A DNA stretch of 64,000 nucleotides. Origin: Streptomyces roseoviridis. GTDB taxonomy: Bacteria; Actinomycetota; Actinomycetes; Streptomycetales; Streptomycetaceae. The stretch is taken from the NCBI RefSeq assembly GCF_039535235.1, contig NZ_BAAAWU010000001.1, forward strand, positions 6,513,001-6,577,000, read 5' to 3'. The translations under genes were made by a program, and so were the position numbers. Shown piece after piece: positions 1-7,763 of the stretch; within the stretch, counting starts at the first letter, position 1, and each line of letters begins with the position of its first letter. The notes beneath the pieces are model-generated. The model was not told where the DNA came from and ran no database searches. It saw only the letters and a program-made list of their open reading frames with translations.

Positions 1-828
1 GCGCACGGCTCGCGTACCAGGACACCGGCGGCGACGGCGTCCCCCTGGTGATGCTGCACGGCTGGGGGCAGACGCAGGCGATGTTCCGCCACCAGATCGA
101 GGGGCTCGCACCGGCCCGTCGGGTCGTCACCGTCGACCTGCGCGGCCACGGTCGGTCGGACAAGCCGCACCACGGCTACCGCATCGCCCGGCTCTCCCGC
201 GACGTGCTCGAACTCGTCGACCACCTCGGCCTGGAACGGTTCGACGCCCTGGGTTGGTCCATGGGCGTCTCCGTGTGGTGGAGCTTCGTCGACCAGTACG
301 GGACCGGACGGATCCGGCGCTTCGTCGCCGTCGACCAGCCCGCGGCGGTCGCCGCCGTGCCCTGGATGACCGAGCGGGAACAGCGGGACTCCGGCGCCAT
401 CTTCGACGTGTCGGGGCTGCTGTACCTGGGCGCGTCCCTCGCGGGGCCGGAGGGCGACACGGTCCGCGCCGACTTCGTGCGCGGCATGTTCTCCGGCGAG
501 CCCGACCCCGAGGTGCTGGCCTTCGTCGCCGAGGAGATCCGGTCGACACCCCCCCCATGCGGGCGTACCGCTGCTGTTCGACCACTGCGCGCAGGACTGG
601 CGCGACGTGCTTCCCCGGATCGATGTGCCGACCCTGGTGATCGGCTGTGAGCGAAGCCATGTGCACCCCGATTCGCAGCGCTACGTCGCCGAGCGGATTC
701 CCGGCGCACGCCTGCACGTCTTCGCCTCCGAGGTGGCGAGCTCGCACTTCCCCTTCCTGGAGAACCCGCCGGCCTTCAACGCCGTGGTGGAGAAGTTCCT
801 GGCCGAGGAGCCGGCGCGAGGGGTGTGA
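1..828 (+). pseudogene. Alpha/beta hydrolase (chloroperoxidase-like), 5' cut by window, frameshifted
   Basis: An alpha/beta hydrolase fold enzyme whose 5' end lies outside the window. The frame starting at base 3 gives the oxyanion-loop HGWGQ, the DLRGHGRSDKP stretch and the nucleophile elbow GWSMG, all typical of the haloperoxidase/esterase group. Near base 550 there is a run of eight C residues. Dropping one C joins the upstream frame to a second one that encodes PLLFDHCAQDWRDVLPRID and then the expected PTLVIG strand and the terminal SHFPF histidine region, ending at the TGA at 826-828. As given, the first frame runs out at 650. This is either a real one-base insertion or a homopolymer sequencing error. 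It precedes an AraC regulator on the same strand. Confidence 0.8.
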
Positions 829-870
829 ACCCCGCCCTCCGTCCGCACGAAACCACGGTCAGGAACCACC

Positions 871-1803
871 ATGCCCCTCACCCTCATGCCACGTGCGCCC
901 GAACGGGTGCCCCGGCAGGCGACTGCTCCGGCCCCGGCCTCCCCCTCCTCCTCGGGGTGGCTGGTCCGGATGCTCTCCGACATGCCGGACACCGAGGACC
1001 GCAACCACGTCTACCTTGGCGTCCACGTCCGTGGGCCCGTCACCGTCGTCCACGAGTCGGCCACGACCTCGCTGGAGCCGAACGACCTGGTCTTCTGCGA
1101 CCCGGCCCGACGGCACCTGCTGCGCTTCGGCGAGGACTGCCAGATGATCTTCTTCCGGGTGCCCCGCTGTTACCTGAGCGTCTCGGAGGCGGAACTCGAC
1201 CGGGTGCTCGGCGTCCCCGTACGCGGCGGGGAGGGCATCGGGGCGCTGGCGTCCGACTTCCTGACCGGGCTGGCCGCCACGGCGGAGTCCCGCGGGTCCA
1301 CGATCGGGGACCGACGCGCCCGGACGGCCGTACACCTCCTCTCCGTCCTGGTCATGGAGCTCCTCGACGCGGACACGACGGACGGGGCCGACGACGCGTC
1401 CGGGGCCGCCCACGCGATGCTGTCCCGTGTCCACGGCTACATCGAAGAACATCTGATGGACCCGGACCTCTCGCCGGAGTCGATCGCACGCGCCCACCAC
1501 ATCTCCGTCCGGTACCTGCAGAAGCTCTTCCAGAACGACGGCAGCACGGTGAGCCAGTGGGTGCGGCGGCGCAGGCTCGAGTTCTGCCGGCTGGAGCTGG
1601 GCCGCTCCGACCGGAGAACCACCATGGCCGCGGTGGCACACCGCTGGGGCTTCAGCAGCCCCTCGCACTTCAGCCGCACGTTCCGCGGGGCCTACGGCAT
1701 GAGCCCCAGCGAATGGCAGGCGCTGGCGACATCGGCCTTCGCGGCGACGAGCGCCGACGCGCCGGCCGCGCGGCGGCGCCGAGACCTGCGTGCGCGCGTG
1801 TGA
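871..1803 (+). CDS. AraC family transcriptional regulator
   Basis: A 310-residue regulator. Residues about 30-165 form an AraC-binding-like (cupin-type) N-terminal domain. Residues about 185-285 form the double helix-turn-helix, with helices around SPESIARAHHISVRYLQKLF and AAVAHRWGFSSPSHFSRTFR followed by the family signature YGMSPSEW. This architecture matches actinobacterial AraC regulators that control a neighbouring hydrolase or oxidoreductase. It lies between two alpha/beta hydrolase genes on the same strand, 42 bp after the first, so it probably regulates one or both; that is inferred from position only. ATG at 871 is preceded by an AGGA ribosome-binding site. Confidence 0.9.
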   Translation: MPLTLMPRAPERVPRQATAPAPASPSSSGWLVRMLSDMPDTEDRNHVYLGVHVRGPVTVVHESATTSLEPNDLVFCDPARRHLLRFGEDCQMIFFRVPRCYLSVSEAELDRVLGVPVRGGEGIGALASDFLTGLAATAESRGSTIGDRRARTAVHLLSVLVMELLDADTTDGADDASGAAHAMLSRVHGYIEEHLMDPDLSPESIARAHHISVRYLQKLFQNDGSTVSQWVRRRRLEFCRLELGRSDRRTTMAAVAHRWGFSSPSHFSRTFRGAYGMSPSEWQALATSAFAATSADAPAARRRRDLRARV

Positions 1804-1952
1804 CAGCACGGATGCGCGCACGCGCAAGAGGCGTCACGTCCACGGTCCTACCGTGAGTAACGGTCGCAAGGACCTCTCGCCGAATCCCGGGCCGCGACCT
1901 GACCGTCGTGACGACGCGCCCCACGTGGCCCGACACCGAGAAGAGAACGCGC

Positions 1953-2663
1953 ATGAACCCCACCGTCGTCCTCGTGCACGGTGCCTTCACCGACGCGACG
2001 GGCTGGATAGGCGTCATCTCGGAACTGCGGAGCAGCGGTATCCCGGTGATCGCTCCGTCGAACCCGCTGCGGGGCCTGACGTCGGACGCCGCCTATCTCG
2101 CCTCCGTCCTGGCGCAGGTCGACGCCCCGGCGGTACTCGTCGGCCACGCATACGGCGGTGCGCTGATCACCGTGGCCGGCACCGCGGAGAACGTCGTGGC
2201 GCTCGTCTACGTGGCCGCCTACGTGCCCCACGAGGGCGAGAGCCTCGGCCAGCTCCAAGGGGGATTCCCCGAGTCCCCGCTGACGGGCAGCCTGAAGGAG
2301 TGGACGTACCCCCTCCTCGACGGCGACTCCGGGGTCGAGGTCACCATCGAGGAGGCGGCCTTTCCCTCCGTGTTCGCGGCGGACGTGCCCGAGGACGTCG
2401 CCGGCGTCCTGGCGGCCGCTCAACGCCCGCTCGCGGCGGCCGCCTTCACCGAGACCGCGTCCGCGGCGGCGTGGCGGACCAAGCCGTCCTGGGCCCTGGT
2501 GGCCGGGGCGGACCGCACGATCAGCCCCGAGGTCCAGCGCTTCGGCGCCGCACGGGCCGGAGCCGTCGTCGTCGAACTCCCCGACGCCTCCCACGCCGTC
2601 GCCCTCTCCGAGCCCACCCGGGTCGCCGACCTGATCAAAGACGCGGTACGGGCGACGAGCTGA
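1953..2663 (+). CDS. Alpha/beta fold hydrolase homologue lacking the nucleophile serine
   Basis: A 236-residue alpha/beta hydrolase of the short secreted-esterase-like type (LVHGAFTDATGW at the N-terminus, ADRTISPE acid region, DASHAV histidine near the end). The nucleophile elbow, normally GHSYGG in this family, reads GHAYGG here: codon 66 is GCA (Ala), directly visible at about 2148. The acid and histidine remain. The protein may be inactive or a binding pseudoenzyme, unless another residue serves. ATG 1953 is chosen over upstream starts because a GAGAAGAG ribosome-binding site sits just before it and homology begins there. It follows the AraC gene by about 150 bp. Confidence 0.85.
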   Translation: MNPTVVLVHGAFTDATGWIGVISELRSSGIPVIAPSNPLRGLTSDAAYLASVLAQVDAPAVLVGHAYGGALITVAGTAENVVALVYVAAYVPHEGESLGQLQGGFPESPLTGSLKEWTYPLLDGDSGVEVTIEEAAFPSVFAADVPEDVAGVLAAAQRPLAAAAFTETASAAAWRTKPSWALVAGADRTISPEVQRFGAARAGAVVVELPDASHAVALSEPTRVADLIKDAVRATS

Positions 2664-2775
2664 CCGACCGGCCTGCGGGACGGCCACGTCGGCAGGACAT
2701 CGGCGACCGCCTCGGGCGCGGGAGCCGGGACGGCCGCCCGTGCCCTTTCGTCGACGACGGGGCGTGACGGGGTGC

Positions 2776-5016
2776 TCACGCGGCGGGCCGCTGCCGGCCG
2801 CGGGTGCGGAAGCCGAAGGTGAGGGCGCCGCCGGCGAGGAGGATCAGCACCAGTGTCGTGCCGTTCCCCCCGGTCAGACCGGTGACCTCGTCCGCAAGGC
2901 CTTCCCAGAAGCCCTTGTCCGGCAGGTGTGCCGCGCCGCCCAGCCACAGGGAACCGTCGGCCGCGGTGACCGGACTGCCGACCGAGGTCCGTGCCGACCG
3001 GGCCAGCTGCGGAAAGCGTCGCTCCGCCTCCGCCTTCCCCACAGTCGTCAGGTCCAGGTCAGTGAAGTCGGCACCGCCGTAGACGTAGCGGTTGATGCGG
3101 GTGGTGTCGCCGTCGCGGGTCTCGCGGGTCAGGTCGAACTCCTTCTTCCGGTAGGACTCGACGTAGTCGTCGAAGACCTGTCGGGGCCGCCAGGCGCCGC
3201 TCATCGCGGCCGGGCCGAGGTCTTTCGAGTCGATGAGGTCGTCGAACGAGGTGCGGTGCCCCTGCTGGTGCCTCTCGCGCACCCACTGCGCGACGACGCG
3301 CGCCAGGAAGGCCCGGCGCAGGGGCGCGTACTCAGGTGCGGTGTTGACCGCCTTGACGATTTCGGGCAGGACCAGTGTCCGCTCCAGGTCCTCGTTGTGG
3401 GCGTCCGTCGCCGCGTCGGCCGTGCAGGGCGGTGCGTGGGGGTCGTCGATGTTCTCCGACTCGCTCCTCACGTCGAGTCGTGCGTCGAGGACGTACAACT
3501 CGTCGCCGTCCTCTCGGACCTCGACCTTTCCGGGGACGATCCACATGCGGCCGGAGAAGCAGGACGAGCCGTCCGCCGCGGACCGGAACTCCCGCCAGAA
3601 ACGTGCCCCCGTCTCCGAGTCGGGGTGCAGGATCTGCGCCTCCGTGCGCTTCATCTGCAGATCTGCCTCCAGCATGGCGCGGCCCGCGTTGGTGCGCCCC
3701 AGGGCCGGATCGATGATGCGGTCCGGTTCCGTGGGATTGAGGTTGACCCAGAAATCCTGCGGATCGAGGACCAGCCAGGTCCGTAGATCCTCCGCCGTGG
3801 TGGTCAGCGCGCTGTAACCGGATTCGGGGTCCCGGTGGCTCTGCTGTCCTGCCGGATTCGACCGGGCCGAGAACGCGTACCGCACTCCTTCGGTGTCGGG
3901 GCGGTCGGAGAGGTAGCGCAGTTCCATCGTGGAGAAGTCGACGCCGCCGTAGTCGGCGGACGTGAGCGCCTTGCCGAGACCACTGGACGAAGCCTCCGGA
4001 TCACAGGGCGCGGCCAGTGGTGCCGCAGCCAGGACGAGGCCGTCCCGCTGCCCCTCGCCGTCGGCCCGGCCGGGCACGAGGGGGGCGCTGACGGTGGGGC
4101 AGTCACCCTGCGCGAGGTTCATCGTCCGCTGCATCTGCGGCTCCGCCTGCTTCCCGCGCGCCTCGTCCCTCTTCTGGATCGCGGGCGTGGCCTTGCTCAT
4201 GACCTCCCGTGCGGTGACCACGGACAGATCCGACGTGGGTTTCCCGTAGCCGTAGTAGGAGATCGCCTTCCTGACCGGGAAGAAGTCGGTCTTCTTGTCG
4301 CAGCTCTTCATGCAGGGACTGTTCTCGCTGATGAGGCCCGCCCCGGACCCGTGCACCATCGCGAGGGCCAGATCCTTCACGTGCCGGGCGCTGAGGTTCT
4401 TGCGCTCCAGACGGATCGCCGCCTCGGCGATGGACTGGAAGCGCAGGATGGGGATCTCTTCGGAGTGGGCCCCTTGGTACACGTTGTAGGACCTGGCTTT
4501 GATCAGGCGACTCCGGCTGCCGAGCCCGAGTTCCTCGTACAGGTCCTCGTTCTCCTCCCGGTACGGGACAGCGAACGCGTCGATCTCGTACTTCCCCTCG
4601 ATGCGGAAGTGGGACCAGTGGGAATTGAGTCCTCTCGTCAGACGGTCGTAGAACCGCTCGACGTTGAGCCAGGAGAACCGGGGGTCATCCTTCAACCAGC
4701 CCAGGTCGAAGTACTCCACCGACACGTTCCCGGGAATGGATCTTTTTCCGAACTTCTTCCTCGCCCGCGCCAGGTCGCGTCCCATCGGGGTCGCGAGCAG
4801 CCTCTCGGCGGCTTCCTGCTTCTCCTGGTGGGAGTTCAGGCTCTTGCCCCGAGGGACGATCAGAAGGACGTCGCCGGAATCGGAGCCGGGCACCGAGGGC
4901 TTTGCCAGGGCGCCTGGTGCCACCAGCGACACACTCGCGACCGATGCGACGACCAGGGTGACGAGGCGCCGCCACAGGCGTCGGTGCGCCGCCCGCCTAG
5001 GCGAGGGGATCCGCAT
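2776..5016 (-). CDS. Exported, C-terminally anchored protein with a deaminase-like signature
   Basis: A 746-residue protein. Residues 1-38 are a signal peptide (basic start, hydrophobic core, cleavage near ALAKP). Residues 719-735 are a transmembrane helix followed by an Arg-rich tail, so the body should face outside the membrane. Residues about 145-260 contain HSE at 184-186 and, 50 residues on, SENSPC...C (C235, C239). This spacing and pattern recall zinc-dependent nucleic acid/nucleotide deaminases of bacterial polymorphic toxins. Residues 355-670 are unrecognised, with a GRAMLEADLQMKR stretch at 445-457 and extra cysteines. It is the last gene of a minus-strand operon and overlaps the gene before it by 20 bp. 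ATG 5016 has a GGAGG site. Codon use looks less G/C-biased than its neighbours. The deaminase assignment is an inference from motifs. Confidence 0.8.
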   Translation of the reverse strand: MRIPSPRRAAHRRLWRRLVTLVVASVASVSLVAPGALAKPSVPGSDSGDVLLIVPRGKSLNSHQEKQEAAERLLATPMGRDLARARKKFGKRSIPGNVSVEYFDLGWLKDDPRFSWLNVERFYDRLTRGLNSHWSHFRIEGKYEIDAFAVPYREENEDLYEELGLGSRSRLIKARSYNVYQGAHSEEIPILRFQSIAEAAIRLERKNLSARHVKDLALAMVHGSGAGLISENSPCMKSCDKKTDFFPVRKAISYYGYGKPTSDLSVVTAREVMSKATPAIQKRDEARGKQAEPQMQRTMNLAQGDCPTVSAPLVPGRADGEGQRDGLVLAAAPLAAPCDPEASSSGLGKALTSADYGGVDFSTMELRYLSDRPDTEGVRYAFSARSNPAGQQSHRDPESGYSALTTTAEDLRTWLVLDPQDFWVNLNPTEPDRIIDPALGRTNAGRAMLEADLQMKRTEAQILHPDSETGARFWREFRSAADGSSCFSGRMWIVPGKVEVREDGDELYVLDARLDVRSESENIDDPHAPPCTADAATDAHNEDLERTLVLPEIVKAVNTAPEYAPLRRAFLARVVAQWVRERHQQGHRTSFDDLIDSKDLGPAAMSGAWRPRQVFDDYVESYRKKEFDLTRETRDGDTTRINRYVYGGADFTDLDLTTVGKAEAERRFPQLARSARTSVGSPVTAADGSLWLGGAAHLPDKGFWEGLADEVTGLTGGNGTTLVLILLAGGALTFGFRTRGRQRPAA

Positions 5017-5470
5017 CACGGCCTCCCTCGGCCCGCGGGTCGTGGCCTTCCTGGGGGTGCGGCACGCGGCCTTCCCGGGCCGTGGGAGCGTGGCCTCTCC
5101 CGACCGTGGGCGCGTCCCCGGTGGCGTGGGCGGCACGCAGGTAGTCCTCCAGGACCCGCTCCGGTCCGGTTTCGTCGCCGAGGGTCCTCGCGGTGGCCTC
5201 GCCCTTGCGGAAGAGGGCGGCACCGACGGCGATCAGGGCCGCTGCCGTGACGAGGGCGAGGAGTGAAGTGGCCGCCAATGACGTGGCGTTGGAGCACGGC
5301 GTGACGCCGAAACCGGACCCGTCGAACCTGATCGAGGGCGCATACCGGTAGCTGACGTCGCAGGCGGACGCGGTGGGCGCGGCCGAAAGGGGCGCAAGCA
5401 GCGCCGCGAGCAGCAGGCACAGCGCACGGGCCGTGCGTCGCGTCGCCGTGAGAGCGGTGCGTGACGTCAT
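4997..5470 (-). CDS. Small exported or membrane protein of unknown function
   Basis: A 157-residue protein that I do not recognise. An N-terminal signal peptide (residues 1-37, ending ASACD) is followed by a short extracellular segment with two cysteines (C37, C59), a transmembrane helix around residues 64-86 and a charged, His-rich cytoplasmic tail. Its start ATG overlaps the stop of the upstream PrsW-like gene (ATGA at 5467-5470), and its 3' end runs 20 bp into the start region of the large exported protein. It is therefore translationally coupled on both sides and probably part of one membrane assembly with them. Confidence 0.7.
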   Translation of the reverse strand: MTSRTALTATRRTARALCLLLAALLAPLSAAPTASACDVSYRYAPSIRFDGSGFGVTPCSNATSLAATSLLALVTAAALIAVGAALFRKGEATARTLGDETGPERVLEDYLRAAHATGDAPTVGRGHAPTAREGRVPHPQEGHDPRAEGGRDADPLA

Positions 5471-7188
5471 GACCCCACCAGCCGACCGACGTCCGTACGC
5501 AACCGCATCGCCCTTGCCCGCAACGCCTCTCCCTCTTCCCGGGCTTCCCGCGCTTCCTGAGCCCGCTGCGCTTCCTGAGTCTCTTGTGCTTCTCGAGCGT
5601 CCTGCGTCTCTCGTTCTTCCCGTGCCTGTGGCTGTTCCCGCGCACCGAGGGCCGCCGCCGCGGCACGTTCCTGTTGCCAGCGCCAGCCGGCCACCTCCAA
5701 CTGGGCCCGCTGGAAGCGCCGCAACGCCCGTGCCGCGGCCGGTCCGTGCCGTCGCCACGTGCTGACCAGGGCCCAGAACCGCAGGGCCGGGTCCAGGAGG
5801 AAGGGCACCTCGCGTTCGGTGACGGCGCCGCCGACGCCCGCCTCGGCGGCCTCGGCCGTCACCGCTCCACGCGCGGCGGCGACGCGGGCGCGGCTCCCGG
5901 AGCGCAGCAGCAGGAGGCACACCGTGAGGAACGGCACCTGCGGCGCCAGCCAGATGGCCGGGGAGATCACCAGGGTGTCGAGCGTCCCGCCGATGCCGAC
6001 ACGGTCGCGGACCAGCCCGGACAGCCACGCCGACAGGACCTCGTTGGCCACGGCCCCGCCGATCGCCGCCACCAGCCCCGCGGTGACCAGGCCGACACGC
6101 TGTGCGCGTCGCCGCGTCTGGGCCGCGAGCCCGATCCCGGCACCGACGAGTGCGCCGAAGACGACCTGGCTGCCGAACAGGGACGCGCACTGGCGGATCC
6201 AGTACTCGAAGCCGCCGGTCGCGCCGTTGAGGCTGCTCAGGATCGACCACAGCTCGATGACGATGACGCTTTCCGTGAAGTTGTACCCGAGCCCGGCGGC
6301 CGCGCCGAGCACGAGGCCCGTCACGACGTCGGTGACACGGTGCCGGAACATCAGGACCAGCAGGACGACGCCGGCGGCTGCGGCCAGTTGGTTGACCGTG
6401 CTCAGGTGAAGCAGCGTGACGTCGATCGTCCGGTAGCCGAGGTCGAAGGTGAAGGTGAAGTCGACCTGGTTGCCCGATCCATCGGTGGTGGACCCGGTGA
6501 GGTCCGTGCCCTCGTACATGTAGCCGTTGACGGTGCCGTACGCCAGGTTGGTGAAGGCGCGGCCCACACCCCACTGGATCAGCGCGCCCCAGCCGAACGC
6601 CGTGAGCAGCATCGGCAGGGGCAGCCAGCCGAACCGCTGCGCCCGGTGGATGAGCCACAGGGCGAACGCGCTGGTGGGGACGCAGGCGAGGACGAGCAGC
6701 GGGGACTTCGCGAGGACGAACAGGGAGAACAGCGCGAAGGGGCCCAGGAGCACTGCCAGCGCCGCCCAGGTCAGGACGGTGGCCCGGCGGTCCTCGGACG
6801 GCATCCGGACGATGACCGCCTGGAGCGCGATACCCGCCACGATGCCCGCGAGCACACCCCAGAAGGCGGTCCGGGGGATCGCGAAGAGGGAGCCGAACGA
6901 GTCCAGCGCACCCTCCTCCGGCATCCCCGGGAACCGCCAGAAGATGGTGAGCGAGGGCTCGTCGGGCAGCACGTGCGGCCGGGTCAGGTTGAGCAGCAGC
7001 TCCAGCAGGTACGCCCCGATGACCAGCCGGACCACGAGCAGGGCGCGTCCCCGGGCGACCTCGTCGTCCCGCAGGAGCCGTCGGCCGGCCGCGACGGTGG
7101 ACGCGGGCGTGGACGCGGGCGCTGGAGGGGAGGGGCGGGGGAGGTCGGAGGGGGGTGTGGGGGTGCCGATGGTGGGTCGCTCCGTCAC
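5467..7188 (-). CDS. Multipass membrane protein with a degenerate PrsW-like region
   Basis: A 573-residue protein with roughly ten hydrophobic helices between residues 48 and 440. These are followed by a long charged, Gln/Glu/Arg-rich tail (about 500-570) likely to be a cytoplasmic coiled coil. The stretch VLGAAAGLGYNFTES, followed by a helix ending GALVGAGIGLA, resembles the core of PrsW/CAAX-type intramembrane proteases. The EExxK pair and the later His expected of active PrsW enzymes are not visible, so it may be a non-catalytic relative. GTG start: the GTGA overlap at 7185-7188 couples it to the gene before. The whole operon (7646 to 2776) looks like a membrane-associated unit. Confidence 0.65.
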   Translation of the reverse strand: MTERPTIGTPTPPSDLPRPSPPAPASTPASTVAAGRRLLRDDEVARGRALLVVRLVIGAYLLELLLNLTRPHVLPDEPSLTIFWRFPGMPEEGALDSFGSLFAIPRTAFWGVLAGIVAGIALQAVIVRMPSEDRRATVLTWAALAVLLGPFALFSLFVLAKSPLLVLACVPTSAFALWLIHRAQRFGWLPLPMLLTAFGWGALIQWGVGRAFTNLAYGTVNGYMYEGTDLTGSTTDGSGNQVDFTFTFDLGYRTIDVTLLHLSTVNQLAAAAGVVLLVLMFRHRVTDVVTGLVLGAAAGLGYNFTESVIVIELWSILSSLNGATGGFEYWIRQCASLFGSQVVFGALVGAGIGLAAQTRRRAQRVGLVTAGLVAAIGGAVANEVLSAWLSGLVRDRVGIGGTLDTLVISPAIWLAPQVPFLTVCLLLLRSGSRARVAAARGAVTAEAAEAGVGGAVTEREVPFLLDPALRFWALVSTWRRHGPAAARALRRFQRAQLEVAGWRWQQERAAAAALGAREQPQAREERETQDAREAQETQEAQRAQEAREAREEGEALRARAMRLRTDVGRLVGS

Positions 7189-7646
7189 GAGACATCACCG
7201 GGCAGGCCGGGGAGATCCGTGGGCAGCTCAAGGTCCGTGGGCAGTTCGACATCCGTGGGCACTCCGCCCGCGGGCGGATCGGCGGGCCAGGAGAAGGAGG
7301 GCAGCTCGGTGGGCAGCGAGGGCGGATCGCCCGGCGTGGTGGGAAGCCCCGTCGGAATGCCCCCGGGCCCCGGGGAGAGGGAGGGAAGCCCCGGGATCTT
7401 CGGCATCTCAGGGTCGATGGACCCCGAGAACTGCACGGCCAGGGACGTCCCCAGGGCGATCACACCGATCACCGCGCCCACCACCAGGAACCGTGTCTGC
7501 GGACGCGGTTCACCGACACGCGGCTCCACCACGTCCCCGTCCTTGTGCCTGCTCTCCTCCTCCAACAGGTCCATGTGAACCTTCGCCGTTGTCCGGCCCT
7601 TGTCGCCCGGCCCGGCTGGGTCGTCTTCGTGCGCAGCGGATGCCAC
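7185..7646 (-). CDS. Single-pass membrane protein with proline-rich external tail
   Basis: A 153-residue protein with an acidic and basic cytoplasmic head (residues 1-50), one transmembrane helix (about 52-72) and an outside segment rich in Pro, Gly and Leu-Pro-Thr-Asp repeats ending near residue 153. It has no catalytic motif. The short direct repeats in the DNA near 7215-7260 encode the LPTD units. It is followed with a GTGA overlap by the PrsW-like gene. The extended tail could span the peptidoglycan and dock partners encoded downstream. That role is a guess from composition and context. Confidence 0.7.
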   Translation of the reverse strand: MASAAHEDDPAGPGDKGRTTAKVHMDLLEEESRHKDGDVVEPRVGEPRPQTRFLVVGAVIGVIALGTSLAVQFSGSIDPEMPKIPGLPSLSPGPGGIPTGLPTTPGDPPSLPTELPSFSWPADPPAGGVPTDVELPTDLELPTDLPGLPGDVS

Positions 7647-7763
7647 GGTTCCTCCCTCGGATGGCGCGGCATGCGGGCGGTTTTCCCGCCCGCATCAGGA
7701 GCGGGAGCCGGTACGCGGCTCTCGGCTCGAGGCGTACGGCGTCGTGCGGTCGGGTCAGCCGGG

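Noticed and set aside
127..747. Long minus-strand reading frame with Arg-rich translation opposite the first hydrolase
   Set aside because: Antisense shadow typical of high-GC DNA; low-complexity Arg/Pro composition and no ribosome-binding site.
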